The notes: generated by a model from the letters alone, not told the origin. 37,466 nt of DNA from Deltaproteobacteria bacterium (GCA_016874895.1 VGSX01000002.1:1-37466); one strand, 5' to 3'; shown: positions 25,753-34,972, counted from the first letter of the stretch. Numbers and translations are program-made.

Positions 25753-25972
25753 CTTCCAGTTTATCCTTACCGACCGCGGCCTGGGACACCCACGTGTGTT
25801 TTTAAACTGCCGGACCGCTTCCCCATCTTTTTCCGCATCTTATAAATTCCCTGTCTGAAAACCCGACCCAAAATCAAGACAATCGCCCCATCTTTTCTGG
25901 AAAAATATCACCCCTTGAAACATACTCTCGCCGGAAAGCCAATCTCGAGAATCATTACCCAAGGAGAGTGTG
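25753..25972. other. Intergenic stretch before beta-helix pseudogene
   Basis: These 220 bases carry no open frame that looks coding. Near the end is AAGGAGAG (25961-25968), a good ribosome-binding site for the beta-helix pseudogene starting at 25973. No convincing promoter or terminator was seen. Confidence 0.4.
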
Positions 25973-26463
25973 ATGGAAAGTGGAACATGGACTTCCAAGG
26001 GGTTTATCTATAAGCCGATCCTGGGAGCCCGGGGGATTCGGGAAAAGACTTCCTTTGACTCCGGGATGGAGTTGGTGGACGCCCGCCTGGGGAAGGAGAC
26101 CTGGGTGGGCGACCCCGGTTACGGGTCCAGCTTGCAAGAGGCCATTGCCGCCGTCGGCTCCGCCTTCTGCACCCTCCGGGTGCCGGCGGTCAGCTGGTTA
26201 ATATGCTTATCGGGCACGACCCTACTACGGGAAATTATGGCCAGGGCCATGCTTTCTACGTCAATCCGGCTGCCGGAGCCACCGCCGCGAACTGGATCAT
26301 TGTGGGCGGCTACATCGAATGGAATAATTGCCGGGAAACCGAACTGGTTTACCTGAAAAACTTCTCCAACTCCAGGATCGATGGGATGTATATCCAATCC
26401 GGCAATTCCCCCACTCCCACCCGGAACATCTATGTGGCCAATCCGTGTATCAATCTGCAATTA

Positions 26464-26488
26464 TTACTCAGAGCGTTTAATTGATTAA
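26464..26488. repeat. IS630 left terminal inverted repeat
   Basis: This end reads TTACTCAGAGCGTTTAATTG and on; it pairs with the right end over 25 bp with 6 mismatches and is preceded by TA (26462-26463). Confidence 0.85.
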
Positions 26489-26492
26489 TTTT

Positions 26493-27521
26493 TCATGCTG
26501 CGTACCGGACGTGTTTCCCCTGGAAATAATTGGCGACTATATCCGGTTTGCATTGGCGGCTCCGGAGGTAACTCCTGACCTTGCCCATCAACGCTGTTTG
26601 ATTCTCGGGTCGTTGACGACCCAGGGCATTGCTTTTGACATCTTGATTGAGTAATTCATCCGGGTTGATCTCCGGGCTGTAGCTGGGTAGAAAAAATACC
26701 TTGATTCGCTCCTCGTTTTCCTTGACCCAATTTTGCACCTTATTGGAGCGGTGAACCGGGTGACGGTCAATGATGAGATAGACCAGGCGAGCACTTTGGC
26801 GGACCAAACGCCGGAGAAACTCTAAGAAAACTTGGGCCGTAAAACGCTCTTTGAAAACCATAAAGTTTAAGCGCCCCTGGTTGGTAATGGCAGAGACCAT
26901 ATTGCAACTGAAGCGCTGACCAGTGGCCAGGATCACGGGCGTCTGACCTTTGAGGCCATAAGAGCGCCCTACCGCATGGTCGGACCGCAACCCCATTTCA
27001 TCGCCCCAATAAATCTGGGCCTTGTCTTTCTGTGCCTGGCGGCGAATACTGGGGTACTCCTTCTCCAGCCATTGCCGGACCTGTTCCGGGTTTTGTTCCC
27101 AGGCCCGCCGCGCCGGTTTTTGCGGGGTAAAGCCCCAGCGTTTGAGATAGCGGCCGACGGTCCAAACTGACAACTGTAAGCCAAAACGACGTTTAATGAG
27201 GAGCGCCACCGCCTCCCGAGTCCAGAGGTAAAAAGGCAACTTGAGTTGTTCGGGATGATGATCAATAACCGTCTTGGCAATTTGTGCAGCCTGCCAAGGC
27301 TTGAGCTTGCCTCCTTTGGGGCGGCCTTTCCGTTTCGATTTTAGAGCATCTTGGCCCCGGGGATGATACGCTTTAACCCATACACAGACGGTTTGCGCTG
27401 TAACTCCAAGAAGCTGGGCAACTTCCTTTTGCTTTTTACCCTCTAACACCGCCTTCACGGCTAATTGGCGTAGATGTTCTTGGGCACTTGGCGATATGGA
27501 ACGAGCGTCGACTTTTTGCAT
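26493..27521 (-). CDS. IS630-family transposase
   Basis: This 342-residue protein has an N-terminal helix-turn-helix region (KEVAQLLGVTAQTVCVWVKA), a winged-helix segment (FGLQLSVWTVGRYLKRWGF), and a DDE catalytic domain: YWGDEMGLRS (Asp174), LIIDRHPVH (Asp252) and SYSPEINPDELLN (Glu289). The frame is complete, and the length is normal for an IS630 transposase encoded in one reading frame. Combined with well-kept ends, the element looks recent and probably still active. It lies on the strand opposite to the gene it interrupts. Confidence 0.93.
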   Translation of the reverse strand: MQKVDARSISPSAQEHLRQLAVKAVLEGKKQKEVAQLLGVTAQTVCVWVKAYHPRGQDALKSKRKGRPKGGKLKPWQAAQIAKTVIDHHPEQLKLPFYLWTREAVALLIKRRFGLQLSVWTVGRYLKRWGFTPQKPARRAWEQNPEQVRQWLEKEYPSIRRQAQKDKAQIYWGDEMGLRSDHAVGRSYGLKGQTPVILATGQRFSCNMVSAITNQGRLNFMVFKERFTAQVFLEFLRRLVRQSARLVYLIIDRHPVHRSNKVQNWVKENEERIKVFFLPSYSPEINPDELLNQDVKSNALGRQRPENQTALMGKVRSYLRSRQCKPDIVANYFQGKHVRYAA

Positions 27522-27552
27522 GCAATATCTATAGCATATTTCCTCACATAAG

Positions 27553-27577
27553 TTAAGCTATTTATTGCACTGAGTAA
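27553..27577. repeat. IS630 right terminal inverted repeat
   Basis: The right end finishes CACTGAGTAA and is followed by the TA duplicate (27578-27579). Its reverse complement matches the left end at 19 of 25 positions. Confidence 0.85.
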
Positions 27578-28342
27578 TAACTGGCCTGGGGCTGACTACC
27601 CTGGCGGCCAGGGCTGCCGGGCTGGTTTTGGCTGCCTCTTTTGTAACGGTTAGGGATTTACATACCTACAGCTCTCCGTTTACTAACCCGCTTGTGAACA
27701 ACGCAACGGACAATGTGATTGACCGGGTGGACGGCACCACCTGGCGGCGCACTCAATTAGATTTGGCCTATTCCGGGGCCGCGGGCTTGCGGTTGCGGAC
27801 GTCTCCTGGGGACGCCCAAGACTCGGTGCGGCTGCGAGCCGACTATACCACCGGGGGCGGAGCCATTCAATTCGGCAAGTCTGACACCGCTCCCGATTGC
27901 CATATTTACCGCACCGGCGCCAGCCTGTTAAAGAGCAACGCCAAGATGGGGTTCACCGGGGGTATTGGGGTGGGCAATTCCACGGACGGTGACGTGACTG
28001 CTACGGCCAAAACCAAGAAGGTTCAAATATTTGACGCCGACGGCAACAGCTTGGGGTATTTGCAGGTCTATGCGGGGCCGTGAAGTGGCGCCGGCAGGCT
28101 GCCTTCCCAGGATGTCCAGCGCTTTTGCCGGTGTCGTATTCGGACGTAACGTTATCAACCTCCCTCTCCTCCCATCAGGGGAAGGAACCAGGAAATTTTC
28201 TATTAAACGGTTTTTCGAGACGCCGCCGCCATCAGGTTGCGGAAAAACGGGGGCCCGCTTCGGTGGTCAATCTGCTTTATCCGGGAATATAAGCGCTCTT
28301 TCCCCTGAGGTCCAACCAGGGCCGTCTTGCCGGGGCGGTCCC

Positions 28343-29851
28343 TTATCTCCTCTTGAGAAGAACTTGTAGCCCCTGGATAATTGTTTCCTTGAGGCCCCGG
28401 TCCTTGGAATGCCTGAGGCTGTCAAGAGAGACCATCCTGCCGAGTTTGCTCAGATAATTCTTCCTGTCCACTATCTGCTCCAAATTAGAAGCCAATTCGC
28501 GAAATTTATCCGGAGGGATATAAGGCGTAAAACAGTTAAGGGGACTTTGGTGGTTATACAAAGATAAATCATCATCTTCAGTTATCAGACCTTCTTGCAA
28601 ACAATAGTAATATGCTTCCGTCCCAGGATATGGAGTGAAGATACTATATAGGATCCGATCACATTTAAGTTTTTTAATAACGTTTATAGTGTCATTTAAT
28701 GTACTGATAGTTTCAAAAGGGAACCCCACCATAAAGAACGTACTGACTCCGATGCCAGCTTTCTTAATTAATTTCACCGCCTGAAGCGCCTCCTCAATAG
28801 TAAAACCTTTCCTGATTTTTTTTAATATCTCATTGTTGCCCGATTCGATTCCCAAAGCTATATTCCGGCAGCCTGCAGATTTCATCCAGCCGATGGTCGT
28901 ATCATTTACTAAATTAACGTGGGTTTCACAACTCCATCTTAGTCCAGGACAATGTTTCACCAATGCATCGCATAAGTCTTTGATGTATTTAGAGTTTACT
29001 CCAAAGGTATCATCATCGAAATGGATGGATCGCAGCCCCTTAGCCATCAATTTTCGAATTTCGGCGGCGACATTGGCCGGCGAGCGAAACCGGGTCCGAT
29101 GGCTCCAGATGTAACGGGAGCCACAAAAGAAGCAATTAAAAGGACACCCCCGGGTGGCGAAAACATTGCCGAAAGCCTGGAGAGGGTAGTGTTCATAATT
29201 AATCAGGACCTCGGCAGCAGTTTCATGGGGAAATCCGAGGCGGTCCAAATCGCCGATATACTTGCGCGGCGGGGTTTCTCTAACCTCCCCGTCCATCCGG
29301 TAACCGATGCCGGGCACGCCTTCCGGGCCGCGCCCCGAATCCAGGGCTAGGAGCAGTTCCGCGATGGTCTCTTCGCCCTCCCCGTAGACCGCAATATCAA
29401 TGTCCAGACATTCCAGGGTCTTATGGCGGACCATGGTGGGATGGGGGCCCCCCACGATCACCAGTATCTGACGGTCGATTTCCTTGGCGATACCGGCTAT
29501 GGCGCAGGCGGCCGGAAAGTTCTGGGTTTTGGCGGAAATTCCCACCACCGCGGGGCGGTGTTCCCGGATAACCGATCGTATTTCCTGCCAGACCGGACCG
29601 GAAGCGTCTCTCAGGTTATGAAGATAATTATCGAAGCCTTGTTTGGCCAGGAAGGCGACTGAAACTCCGGGTTCTTCATTTTTGGGAGAGTAGTCGGCGT
29701 TGAAGGCCTTTACTTCCCAATCGGTTGCTTGGCAAATGGCACTGGACAGGTAGCCCAAAGATAATGGAAAGCGAACCAATGATAAAGATTCTTTATAGAG
29801 GCGGTAAAAGGGAGGTTCTATTAATAGTATTTTCTTTCTGAACCAAGGCAT
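28343..29851 (-). CDS. B12-binding radical SAM protein
   Basis: From ATG 29851 this is a 502-residue protein of the cobalamin-dependent radical SAM group. The N-terminal 150 residues look like a B12-binding Rossmann fold (ILLIEPPFYRLYKE, AVVGISAKTQNFPAACAIAG, LVIVGGPHPT). The radical SAM domain has FATRGCPFNCFFCGS (Cys236, Cys240, Cys243), SIHFDDDTFGV, NIALGIESGN and FMVGFPFET. Such enzymes often methylate unactivated carbons or rearrange substrates; the target here is unknown. A TTG at 29875 is an alternative start adding 8 residues. It is on the strand opposite to the main cluster, downstream of the GT2 at 30088. Confidence 0.85.
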   Translation of the reverse strand: MPWFRKKILLIEPPFYRLYKESLSLVRFPLSLGYLSSAICQATDWEVKAFNADYSPKNEEPGVSVAFLAKQGFDNYLHNLRDASGPVWQEIRSVIREHRPAVVGISAKTQNFPAACAIAGIAKEIDRQILVIVGGPHPTMVRHKTLECLDIDIAVYGEGEETIAELLLALDSGRGPEGVPGIGYRMDGEVRETPPRKYIGDLDRLGFPHETAAEVLINYEHYPLQAFGNVFATRGCPFNCFFCGSRYIWSHRTRFRSPANVAAEIRKLMAKGLRSIHFDDDTFGVNSKYIKDLCDALVKHCPGLRWSCETHVNLVNDTTIGWMKSAGCRNIALGIESGNNEILKKIRKGFTIEEALQAVKLIKKAGIGVSTFFMVGFPFETISTLNDTINVIKKLKCDRILYSIFTPYPGTEAYYYCLQEGLITEDDDLSLYNHQSPLNCFTPYIPPDKFRELASNLEQIVDRKNYLSKLGRMVSLDSLRHSKDRGLKETIIQGLQVLLKRR

Positions 29852-30087
29852 TATAATTTGATGAAGTCGGCTCAATCACAGGCACTTTACAAAACTCTGG
29901 CTTTTAAACCCTGTGATGATGGGATTGCTTTCCTACTAAATGAGAAAATTCGATGGCGGCAATCAATTTCCAATTTCTTTCAATAAGTTCTCAAGAAGCT
30001 TGTCCTGTAATGGGGGTTTATCATGGGTAAAGCAGACGGCCGTTAGCGGGGGGTGGTGATTTTTATGCTACCGGCTTTTGTTAACGG

Positions 30088-31143
30088 CTACCTCTCCAGC
30101 GGTATCGATTTCCGAACTTTCACCTCTTTAAACATCCACCGGCGGTTGAAGAAAATTAAAGCGCAAACGCTGCCCATGCCGTATGTTAAATGCAGAAGGA
30201 AAAAGAGAATGGGCAGGACAAAGACGAAGGGCCATTCCTCACTCTTGAACGCCGCAGCCAGAGACACTAAAATGGACGACAGACCGTAAACTGAGAGGAG
30301 CGCGAGGAGGAGGTATCGGCAAGGCTCCCACAGTATGCTAAAAAATCCCAAAACCATCAAACTGGTCATAAAGCAGAACGGAACCAAATGACGCCAGGAG
30401 CTTTGGCGCCAGGTGATCATACTCCAATAGCCGTTTCCAAAGGCTTGGCGAAGAAAATCAACGACCTCAGAACGGCATTGATACTTGGTCATCAAACCAG
30501 GATAGAGGAAAAATTTCCATCCCCGGGCCAGGATGCGAGCATGCAGTTCATTGTCTTCGCTGCGGACCAGGTCTTCACGGTATGAACCCACTTCATCGAA
30601 AACCCATTTCCAATAAAAGCCGCAAGGAACCGTATCTACGAACTGGGCGGTCTGGGAATATCGGAATTTGGCATTTCCCACTCCGAAAGGAGTGGAAAGC
30701 ACCTTGGCTATGGCCTGTCCCCAAAAACCTTTCCCCACTGTCTGCCATGGTCCCCCCACACAGGCTACCTTGTCTTTTTTCTTCTCAAGTAACAGCCGGA
30801 CACCATTACTAATATAATTACGGGGAATCGACACGTGGGCGTCCACCCGACAGACTATGTCACCCCGGGTGGCGCGCAAGGCCAGGTTGAGCGCCGGTGC
30901 CTGGATTCGCTTGGGGTTATCCAGGATGGTAATGCTCAATTCGGGATGGGCTTGGGAGAACTCCTGGATAATGGTCTTGGTGGCGTCTTCGGAAGCCCCG
31001 TCAACGAAAATAAGCTCTCGCAGACTGGCCGGGTAATCCTGTTGCAGGTAATCATTTACCAAATTTCCAAAACATTCTTCCGCATTTCGCGCCACTATAA
31101 TGATTGATACAAATAATTTGTCAGGATCGTTATGGTTTTCCAT
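30088..31143 (-). CDS. GT2-family glycosyltransferase, ExoA-like
   Basis: This 351-residue protein has an N-terminal GT-A domain: VSIIIVARNAEECFGNLVN, ELIFVDGASEDATK, RGDIVCRVDAHVSIP (D-x-D-like metal site), and LVRSEDNELHARILARGW with the ED acids. The C-terminal 100 residues hold three to four TM helices (about 240-325), anchoring it to the inner membrane. The layout resembles ExoA-type enzymes of succinoglycan synthesis. It starts a minus-strand pair with the radical SAM gene, diverging from the cassette at 31670. Confidence 0.85.
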   Translation of the reverse strand: MENHNDPDKLFVSIIIVARNAEECFGNLVNDYLQQDYPASLRELIFVDGASEDATKTIIQEFSQAHPELSITILDNPKRIQAPALNLALRATRGDIVCRVDAHVSIPRNYISNGVRLLLEKKKDKVACVGGPWQTVGKGFWGQAIAKVLSTPFGVGNAKFRYSQTAQFVDTVPCGFYWKWVFDEVGSYREDLVRSEDNELHARILARGWKFFLYPGLMTKYQCRSEVVDFLRQAFGNGYWSMITWRQSSWRHLVPFCFMTSLMVLGFFSILWEPCRYLLLALLSVYGLSSILVSLAAAFKSEEWPFVFVLPILFFLLHLTYGMGSVCALIFFNRRWMFKEVKVRKSIPLER

Positions 31144-31669
31144 GGGACCTCGGCATGGTATTACGCACTAGGAAAAGTCATAGGGTTTATTGCCGGCAAC
31201 TTATGGGAAGCAGCTCTTGTAGGCCCGTTTATCCCTATGAACGCCGCCACTGATAAGGGTCAATCCCCCTTCGCGCTTTCGGAGATTTACAATTAATTAT
31301 AACCCGGAGACAGCACAGCATAAAGCAATGAAAAGCGGCGGGATATTAATTGAGCCGCTGGCGAAATACATCGCAAAATCTGTTTAGAAGTGGGCCAAAT
31401 CATAGTGGTCAAGCAGCATAACTTGTTGTCATATCGGGAAAATAAATTTTCCCGGAGGTCCTGTGAGTAAGACTGGCAGCGCCAACGGCTCCTTCTTCGG
31501 GCAACTTCCTCTCCGACCAACTGTGGCGTCGGCGCCACCGATTTCTTCCCAATTTCTCCCGGGCGTGGACTTTACCCCTGAGGTGAGTGACACCGGAGAC
31601 GAGTTTGACAACCCTTTGCCGCCAAGATATGATGCATTTAAGGAAAGAGCCTGAGGTAACGGATTTTAT
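31144..31669. other. Divergent intergenic region
   Basis: These 526 bp separate the minus-strand GT2 from the plus-strand dehydratase and should carry promoters for both. No clear sigma-54 or strong sigma-70 match was found. A 6-bp inverted repeat (AGCGGC at about 31334, GCCGCT at about 31354) is visible. A 63-codon frame, GTG 31463 to 31654, has GGAGGT just upstream, but the spacing is too short; its product (SKTGSANGSFFGQLPLRP) is not recognised and I do not call it a gene. Confidence 0.4.
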
Positions 31670-32659
31670 ATGAAGTGGGAAGAAAAAAAGGTCCTGGTCA
31701 CTGGCGCCGGCGGGTTTATTGGCAGTCATCTGGTAGAACGGCTGGTGGAGCTGGGCGCCCAAGTACGGGCCCTGGTGCGTTATAATTCCCGGAATGAGTG
31801 GGGCTTACTGGAAATGTTGCCGGTTTCGATAAAAAAGGACCTGGAAGTCATAACCGGGGACATTACCGATCCCTTCGGGGCGGGCCGGATGATCCAGGGG
31901 TGCCAGGTGGTATTTCACCTGGCCGCACTGATTGCCATCCCGTACTCCTACGTGGCTCCCTCCCAATTTGTGGTGGTCAACTGCGGCGGCACCTTAAACC
32001 TGTTGGAGGCAGCCCGGCAGCAGGAAGTGGAGTGTTTCGTCCACACTTCCACCAGTGAGACTTATGGCACCGCCCAATATATCCCCATTAACGAGGCTCA
32101 TCCTTTAAAGGGCCAGTCTCCCTATGCCGCCAGCAAGATCGGGGCCGACAAATTGGCGGAGAGCTATTACCTCTCCTTTGGCGTGCCCGTGGCCACCATC
32201 CGGCCCTTTAACACCTACGGCCCCCGGCAATCGGCTCGAGCCGTCATTCCTACCATTATCAGCCAAGCTTTAAACGGCCAGGTTATCCGTCTGGGCAGCC
32301 TGGCCCCGGTGCGGGATTTGAGTTATGTCAGCGACACGGTGGCTGGTTTCATCAAAGTGGCAGAGACCCCCAAAGCCGTGGGTGAGGTGATCAATATCGG
32401 CTATGGGAAATCAATCTCCATCGGTACACTGGCGGAGAAGGTCGTGGAGTTGTTGGGCGGAGACAAAAGAATCGTTACGGAAGATGAAAGGGTTCGTCCC
32501 CAGGACAGCGAGGTGATGGAACTGCTCTGCGACAACCGCAAGGCCCGGGAGCTGCTGGGCTGGGAACCCCGGATGAGCCTGGAAGAAGGCCTACTTCAGA
32601 CCATCAGGTTTATCGAGCAGAACCTATCCCGCTACAAACCGGAGATTTACTGTGTCTAA
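31670..32659 (+). CDS. NAD-dependent 4,6-dehydratase, LegB-like
   Basis: This 329-residue extended SDR has VLVTGAGGFIGSHLVERLV, ALVRYNSRNEWGLLE (a LegB-type signature), VFHLAALIAIPYSYVAP, STSETYGTAQY and the catalytic YAASK. By family it removes water from an NDP-N-acetylhexosamine to give a 4-keto-6-deoxy sugar. The aminotransferase overlapping its 3' end would then add an amino group at C4. The remaining legionaminate genes (synthase, hydrolase, CMP-transferase) are absent from the window, so the likely end product is a 4-amino-4,6-dideoxy sugar. Confidence 0.85.
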   Translation: MKWEEKKVLVTGAGGFIGSHLVERLVELGAQVRALVRYNSRNEWGLLEMLPVSIKKDLEVITGDITDPFGAGRMIQGCQVVFHLAALIAIPYSYVAPSQFVVVNCGGTLNLLEAARQQEVECFVHTSTSETYGTAQYIPINEAHPLKGQSPYAASKIGADKLAESYYLSFGVPVATIRPFNTYGPRQSARAVIPTIISQALNGQVIRLGSLAPVRDLSYVSDTVAGFIKVAETPKAVGEVINIGYGKSISIGTLAEKVVELLGGDKRIVTEDERVRPQDSEVMELLCDNRKARELLGWEPRMSLEEGLLQTIRFIEQNLSRYKPEIYCV

Positions 32660-33818
32660 GCCGGAGACCCCCTGGAAGGTCCCCCTGGCTGACGTGAAAC
32701 TGGAGCCAGAGGAATTGGTGGCGGTGACCGCGGTGTTGCAATCCGGCTGGCTGTCCATGGGCCCCAAGACTGAGGAATTTGAAGGCCGTTTCGCCGAATA
32801 TTTAGGAGTCAAACATTGCTTTGCGGTGGCCAACGGCACGGCCGCCCTGCACCTGGCGGTGGAGGCGCTGGGTCTGGAAGCAGGCGATGAGGTTCTCTGT
32901 CCCGCCCTGACTTTCGTAGCCACGGCCAATGCCATACTTTACACCGGGGCCCGGCCGGTCTTTGTTGACATCAATGGCCCCCATGATCTTAACCTATCTG
33001 TTGACGACGCGGCCGGTAAAATCACGGAACGCACCAGGGCCGTCATGGTGGTCCACTATGGCGGCTATCCCTGTAATATGGACGGCGTCAGGGCCTTGGC
33101 CGCCCGGCATGACTTGAAGATCATTGAAGACTGCGCCCATGCCCCCGGGGCCGTCTATCACTCCGCCCAGGGCGTCCGAATGGCGGGCGCCATGGGTGAT
33201 GTGGGCTGTTTCAGTTTCTTTGCCAACAAGAACATGACCACCGGCGAAGGCGGCATGGTGGCCACCAACGACCAACAATTGGCCGACCAAATCAGGACCC
33301 GGCGCTCCCATGGCATGACCACCCTTACCTGGCACCGACACCGGGGCCATAGTTTCAGTTACGACGTGGTGGCCAGGGGTTATAATTACCGGCTGGATGA
33401 GATGCGGGCCGCCCTGGGCCTAGTGCAGCTGGCGCGGCTGCCCCAAAGGAACTCCCGCCGGGGTCGGCTGGTTCGAGCATACCAGGAAAAATTGCGCTCT
33501 CTCGGGGGAATCGAGCTTCCGTTCCTGGGCTCCCCCCCCGGCGGAGCATACCACCTTTTTCCCATTATTTTAAAGGACGGCGATCGCGCCGCCTTCATGC
33601 AAATGCTGGCTCAGAAAGGCATTCAGACCAGTATTCATTATCCCCCGGTGCACACATTTTCCTATTACCGGCGGCAGTGGCCCCCGGATTTCGACCACCG
33701 CCTGCCCCGCACTGAAGACGCCGCTTCTCGGCTGGTGACCCTGCCGCTCTTCCCGGAGATGACTGCGGCCCAGCAGGAATTGGTGGTGGAATCGGTTCGG
33801 GAGTTTTTTGGTGCCTAA
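32652..33818 (+). CDS. DegT/DnrJ/EryC1/StrS sugar aminotransferase
   Basis: This 388-residue PLP-dependent enzyme has VPLADVKLEPEELVAVT, QSGWLSMGPKTEEFE, FAVANGTAALHLAVEALGL, CPALTFVATANAILYTGARP, IIEDCAHAPGAVYH and the PLP-lysine region SFFANKNMTTGEGGM. It should aminate a 4-keto sugar from the dehydratase just upstream, using glutamate. The GTG start at 32652 overlaps the dehydratase stop by 8 nt, coupling the two. Resembles PerA/LegC-type enzymes; the exact sugar is unknown. Confidence 0.9.
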   Translation: MSKPETPWKVPLADVKLEPEELVAVTAVLQSGWLSMGPKTEEFEGRFAEYLGVKHCFAVANGTAALHLAVEALGLEAGDEVLCPALTFVATANAILYTGARPVFVDINGPHDLNLSVDDAAGKITERTRAVMVVHYGGYPCNMDGVRALAARHDLKIIEDCAHAPGAVYHSAQGVRMAGAMGDVGCFSFFANKNMTTGEGGMVATNDQQLADQIRTRRSHGMTTLTWHRHRGHSFSYDVVARGYNYRLDEMRAALGLVQLARLPQRNSRRGRLVRAYQEKLRSLGGIELPFLGSPPGGAYHLFPIILKDGDRAAFMQMLAQKGIQTSIHYPPVHTFSYYRRQWPPDFDHRLPRTEDAASRLVTLPLFPEMTAAQQELVVESVREFFGA

Positions 33819-33950
33819 CCTCCCTTCACAAGTGCAGGCGAAGGCCAGGCTTCGATGGGGGCCTGGGACGATGATGAGGCCCAGGAATGGGGGGGTGGGA
33901 CGAAATTGTCGGTTAAGGGTTTTCGTCGGTAATGGCGGCGGGGAGCGGGC

Positions 33951-34796
33951 ATGAACCTTGACAACCCGGACATCACGGTGGTGGTGCTGACATACAACCG
34001 CGCCGGTATGCTGCGGCAGGCGCTGGCAACTTTGGTTAACCAGGTAACTGACGATCAATTCTCCTTCGAGATCCTGGTGGTGGATGACGGCTCTACGGAT
34101 AACACCACCGCGGTGGTCCGGGAAGTCTCGGAAAGCGCCGGCGCCTTGCTGGTCCGGTACCTTTACAAAGACCACGGGGGGGAAGGTGATTCCAGAAATA
34201 AGGGGGTGGCTGCGGCGCTGGGCCAATGGGTGGTCTTTTGCGATGACGACCAGTTGGCCGACCCCAGGTGGCTGGCGGAACTTTATCAAATAGCCCGGGA
34301 GACCGGGGCCAGGTGTGTGGATGGGGCCGTCTATCTGAAGCTCCCTCAAAGGTCCTCGTTTGAACTAACTCCCAAAGTTCGCCGCATCTTTGGGGAGAAG
34401 ACTCCTCAGGGGTATGGGCCATATTCCACCAGGGATACCGTGGGGGCCGGCAACATCCTGATTCACAAGTCCCTGTTCAACCATGTGGGGGGTTTTGACC
34501 CCACCTTCCGGCAGGGCGTGGACACGGATTTTTTCTGGAGGGTGGAAAAGCAGGGGATAAAGATTCGTTTTGCCCCGCAAGCTCGAATTCACCACATCAT
34601 TCCTCATCTCCGGCTGAACTTTCCATATCTCCGGGAGAGCTGCCTGAGGCAAGGGTTTGCCTACGCCCGGCTGCTGCTCAAATACGAGGGCCCGGGCAGA
34701 CTGGCTCTTGCAGGGAGCTGGCGAATGGCAGTGGCCCTGGGCCGGGATCTGCCATTGATGTTAGGGGGGGGATTTTGCACAAGCCCTCCTGGCTGA
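33951..34796 (+). CDS. GT2-family glycosyltransferase, frameshifted at 3' end
   Basis: The open frame gives 281 residues with ITVVVLTYNRAGMLRQAL, EILVVDDGSTDNTT, WVVFCDDDQLADPRWL (metal site), VGAGNILIHKSLFNHVGGFD and FRQGVDTDFFWRVEKQG, a normal GT2 catalytic domain. It then ends abruptly in FCTSPPG after an 8-G run (34764-34771). Another frame continues protein-like sequence beyond it (see next entry), so the native protein is probably 334 residues. GGGGAG lies just before the ATG. The catalytic part is complete in the short form. Confidence 0.82.
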   Translation: MNLDNPDITVVVLTYNRAGMLRQALATLVNQVTDDQFSFEILVVDDGSTDNTTAVVREVSESAGALLVRYLYKDHGGEGDSRNKGVAAALGQWVVFCDDDQLADPRWLAELYQIARETGARCVDGAVYLKLPQRSSFELTPKVRRIFGEKTPQGYGPYSTRDTVGAGNILIHKSLFNHVGGFDPTFRQGVDTDFFWRVEKQGIKIRFAPQARIHHIIPHLRLNFPYLRESCLRQGFAYARLLLKYEGPGRLALAGSWRMAVALGRDLPLMLGGGFCTSPPG

Positions 34797-34954
34797 TAGA
34801 TGGCCAGTGCGGTTGGTGGTACAGCCTGGGTTTTGTGCGGGGAATGCTTTTTCTTCTTTTCCCCCGAGTGTTGCCCCAACAAAACTTTATCCGCTCATTG
34901 GACCAGCACTATCATGCTGAATTTAACTCCTCCTCGATGGCGGAGTGTCCCTAA
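34764..34954 (+). other. Poly-G tract and out-of-frame C-terminus of GT2
   Basis: After the eight G residues (34764-34771), frame 2 reads HKPSWLIDGQCGWWYSLGFV then RGMLFLLFPRVLPQQNF and stops at 34952-34954. This resembles the C-terminal tail of GT2 enzymes (WYSLGFVRGML). With nine G residues the two frames would be one gene, ending 18 bp before the next start. A mutation, slippage in a phase-variable tract, or a sequencing error could explain it. Confidence 0.6.
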
Positions 34955-34972
34955 AGCCCGCGAAAATTTCTC

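Larger units (their letters stand above)
26464..27577 (-). mobile_element. IS630-family insertion sequence
   Basis: A 1114-bp element is bounded by imperfect 25-bp terminal inverted repeats (26464-26488 and 27553-27577, 19 of 25 matching; the outer TTACTCAG is perfect). It is flanked by TA at 26462-26463 and 27578-27579, the target duplication expected of IS630/Tc1-mariner elements. It carries a single intact transposase on the minus strand and splits the beta-helix gene. Because element plus one TA is 1116 bp, the host reading frame is restored exactly on removal, so the boundaries are well supported. Confidence 0.9.
25973..28083 (+). pseudogene. Beta-helix (pectate-lyase/tail-spike-like) gene, interrupted
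   Basis: Three pieces form one broken gene. Piece 1 (ATG 25973 to about 26188, frame 2) gives SFDSGMELVDARLGKETWVG and SLQEAIAAVGS, ending LRVPA, like N-termini of right-handed beta-helix proteins. Piece 2 (about 26188-26463, frame 1) gives GQGHAFYVNPAAGATAANW and LKNFSNSRIDGMYIQSG, typical beta-helix coils. Piece 3 (27580-28083, frame 1) continues piece 2 exactly once the IS630 element and one TA copy are removed, and ends KVQIFDADGNSLGYLQVYAG. The step from piece 1 to 2 is a deletion with a frame change. A glycan-degrading or glycan-binding role is an inference. A strong AAGGAGAG precedes the start. There is no signal peptide. Confidence 0.65.

Noticed and set aside
31463-31654. 63-codon plus-strand frame in the divergent intergenic region
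   Set aside because: GGAGGT is only a few bases from the GTG, the composition is Pro/Ser-rich and unrecognised, and overlapping minus-strand frames are equally open; not enough to call a gene.
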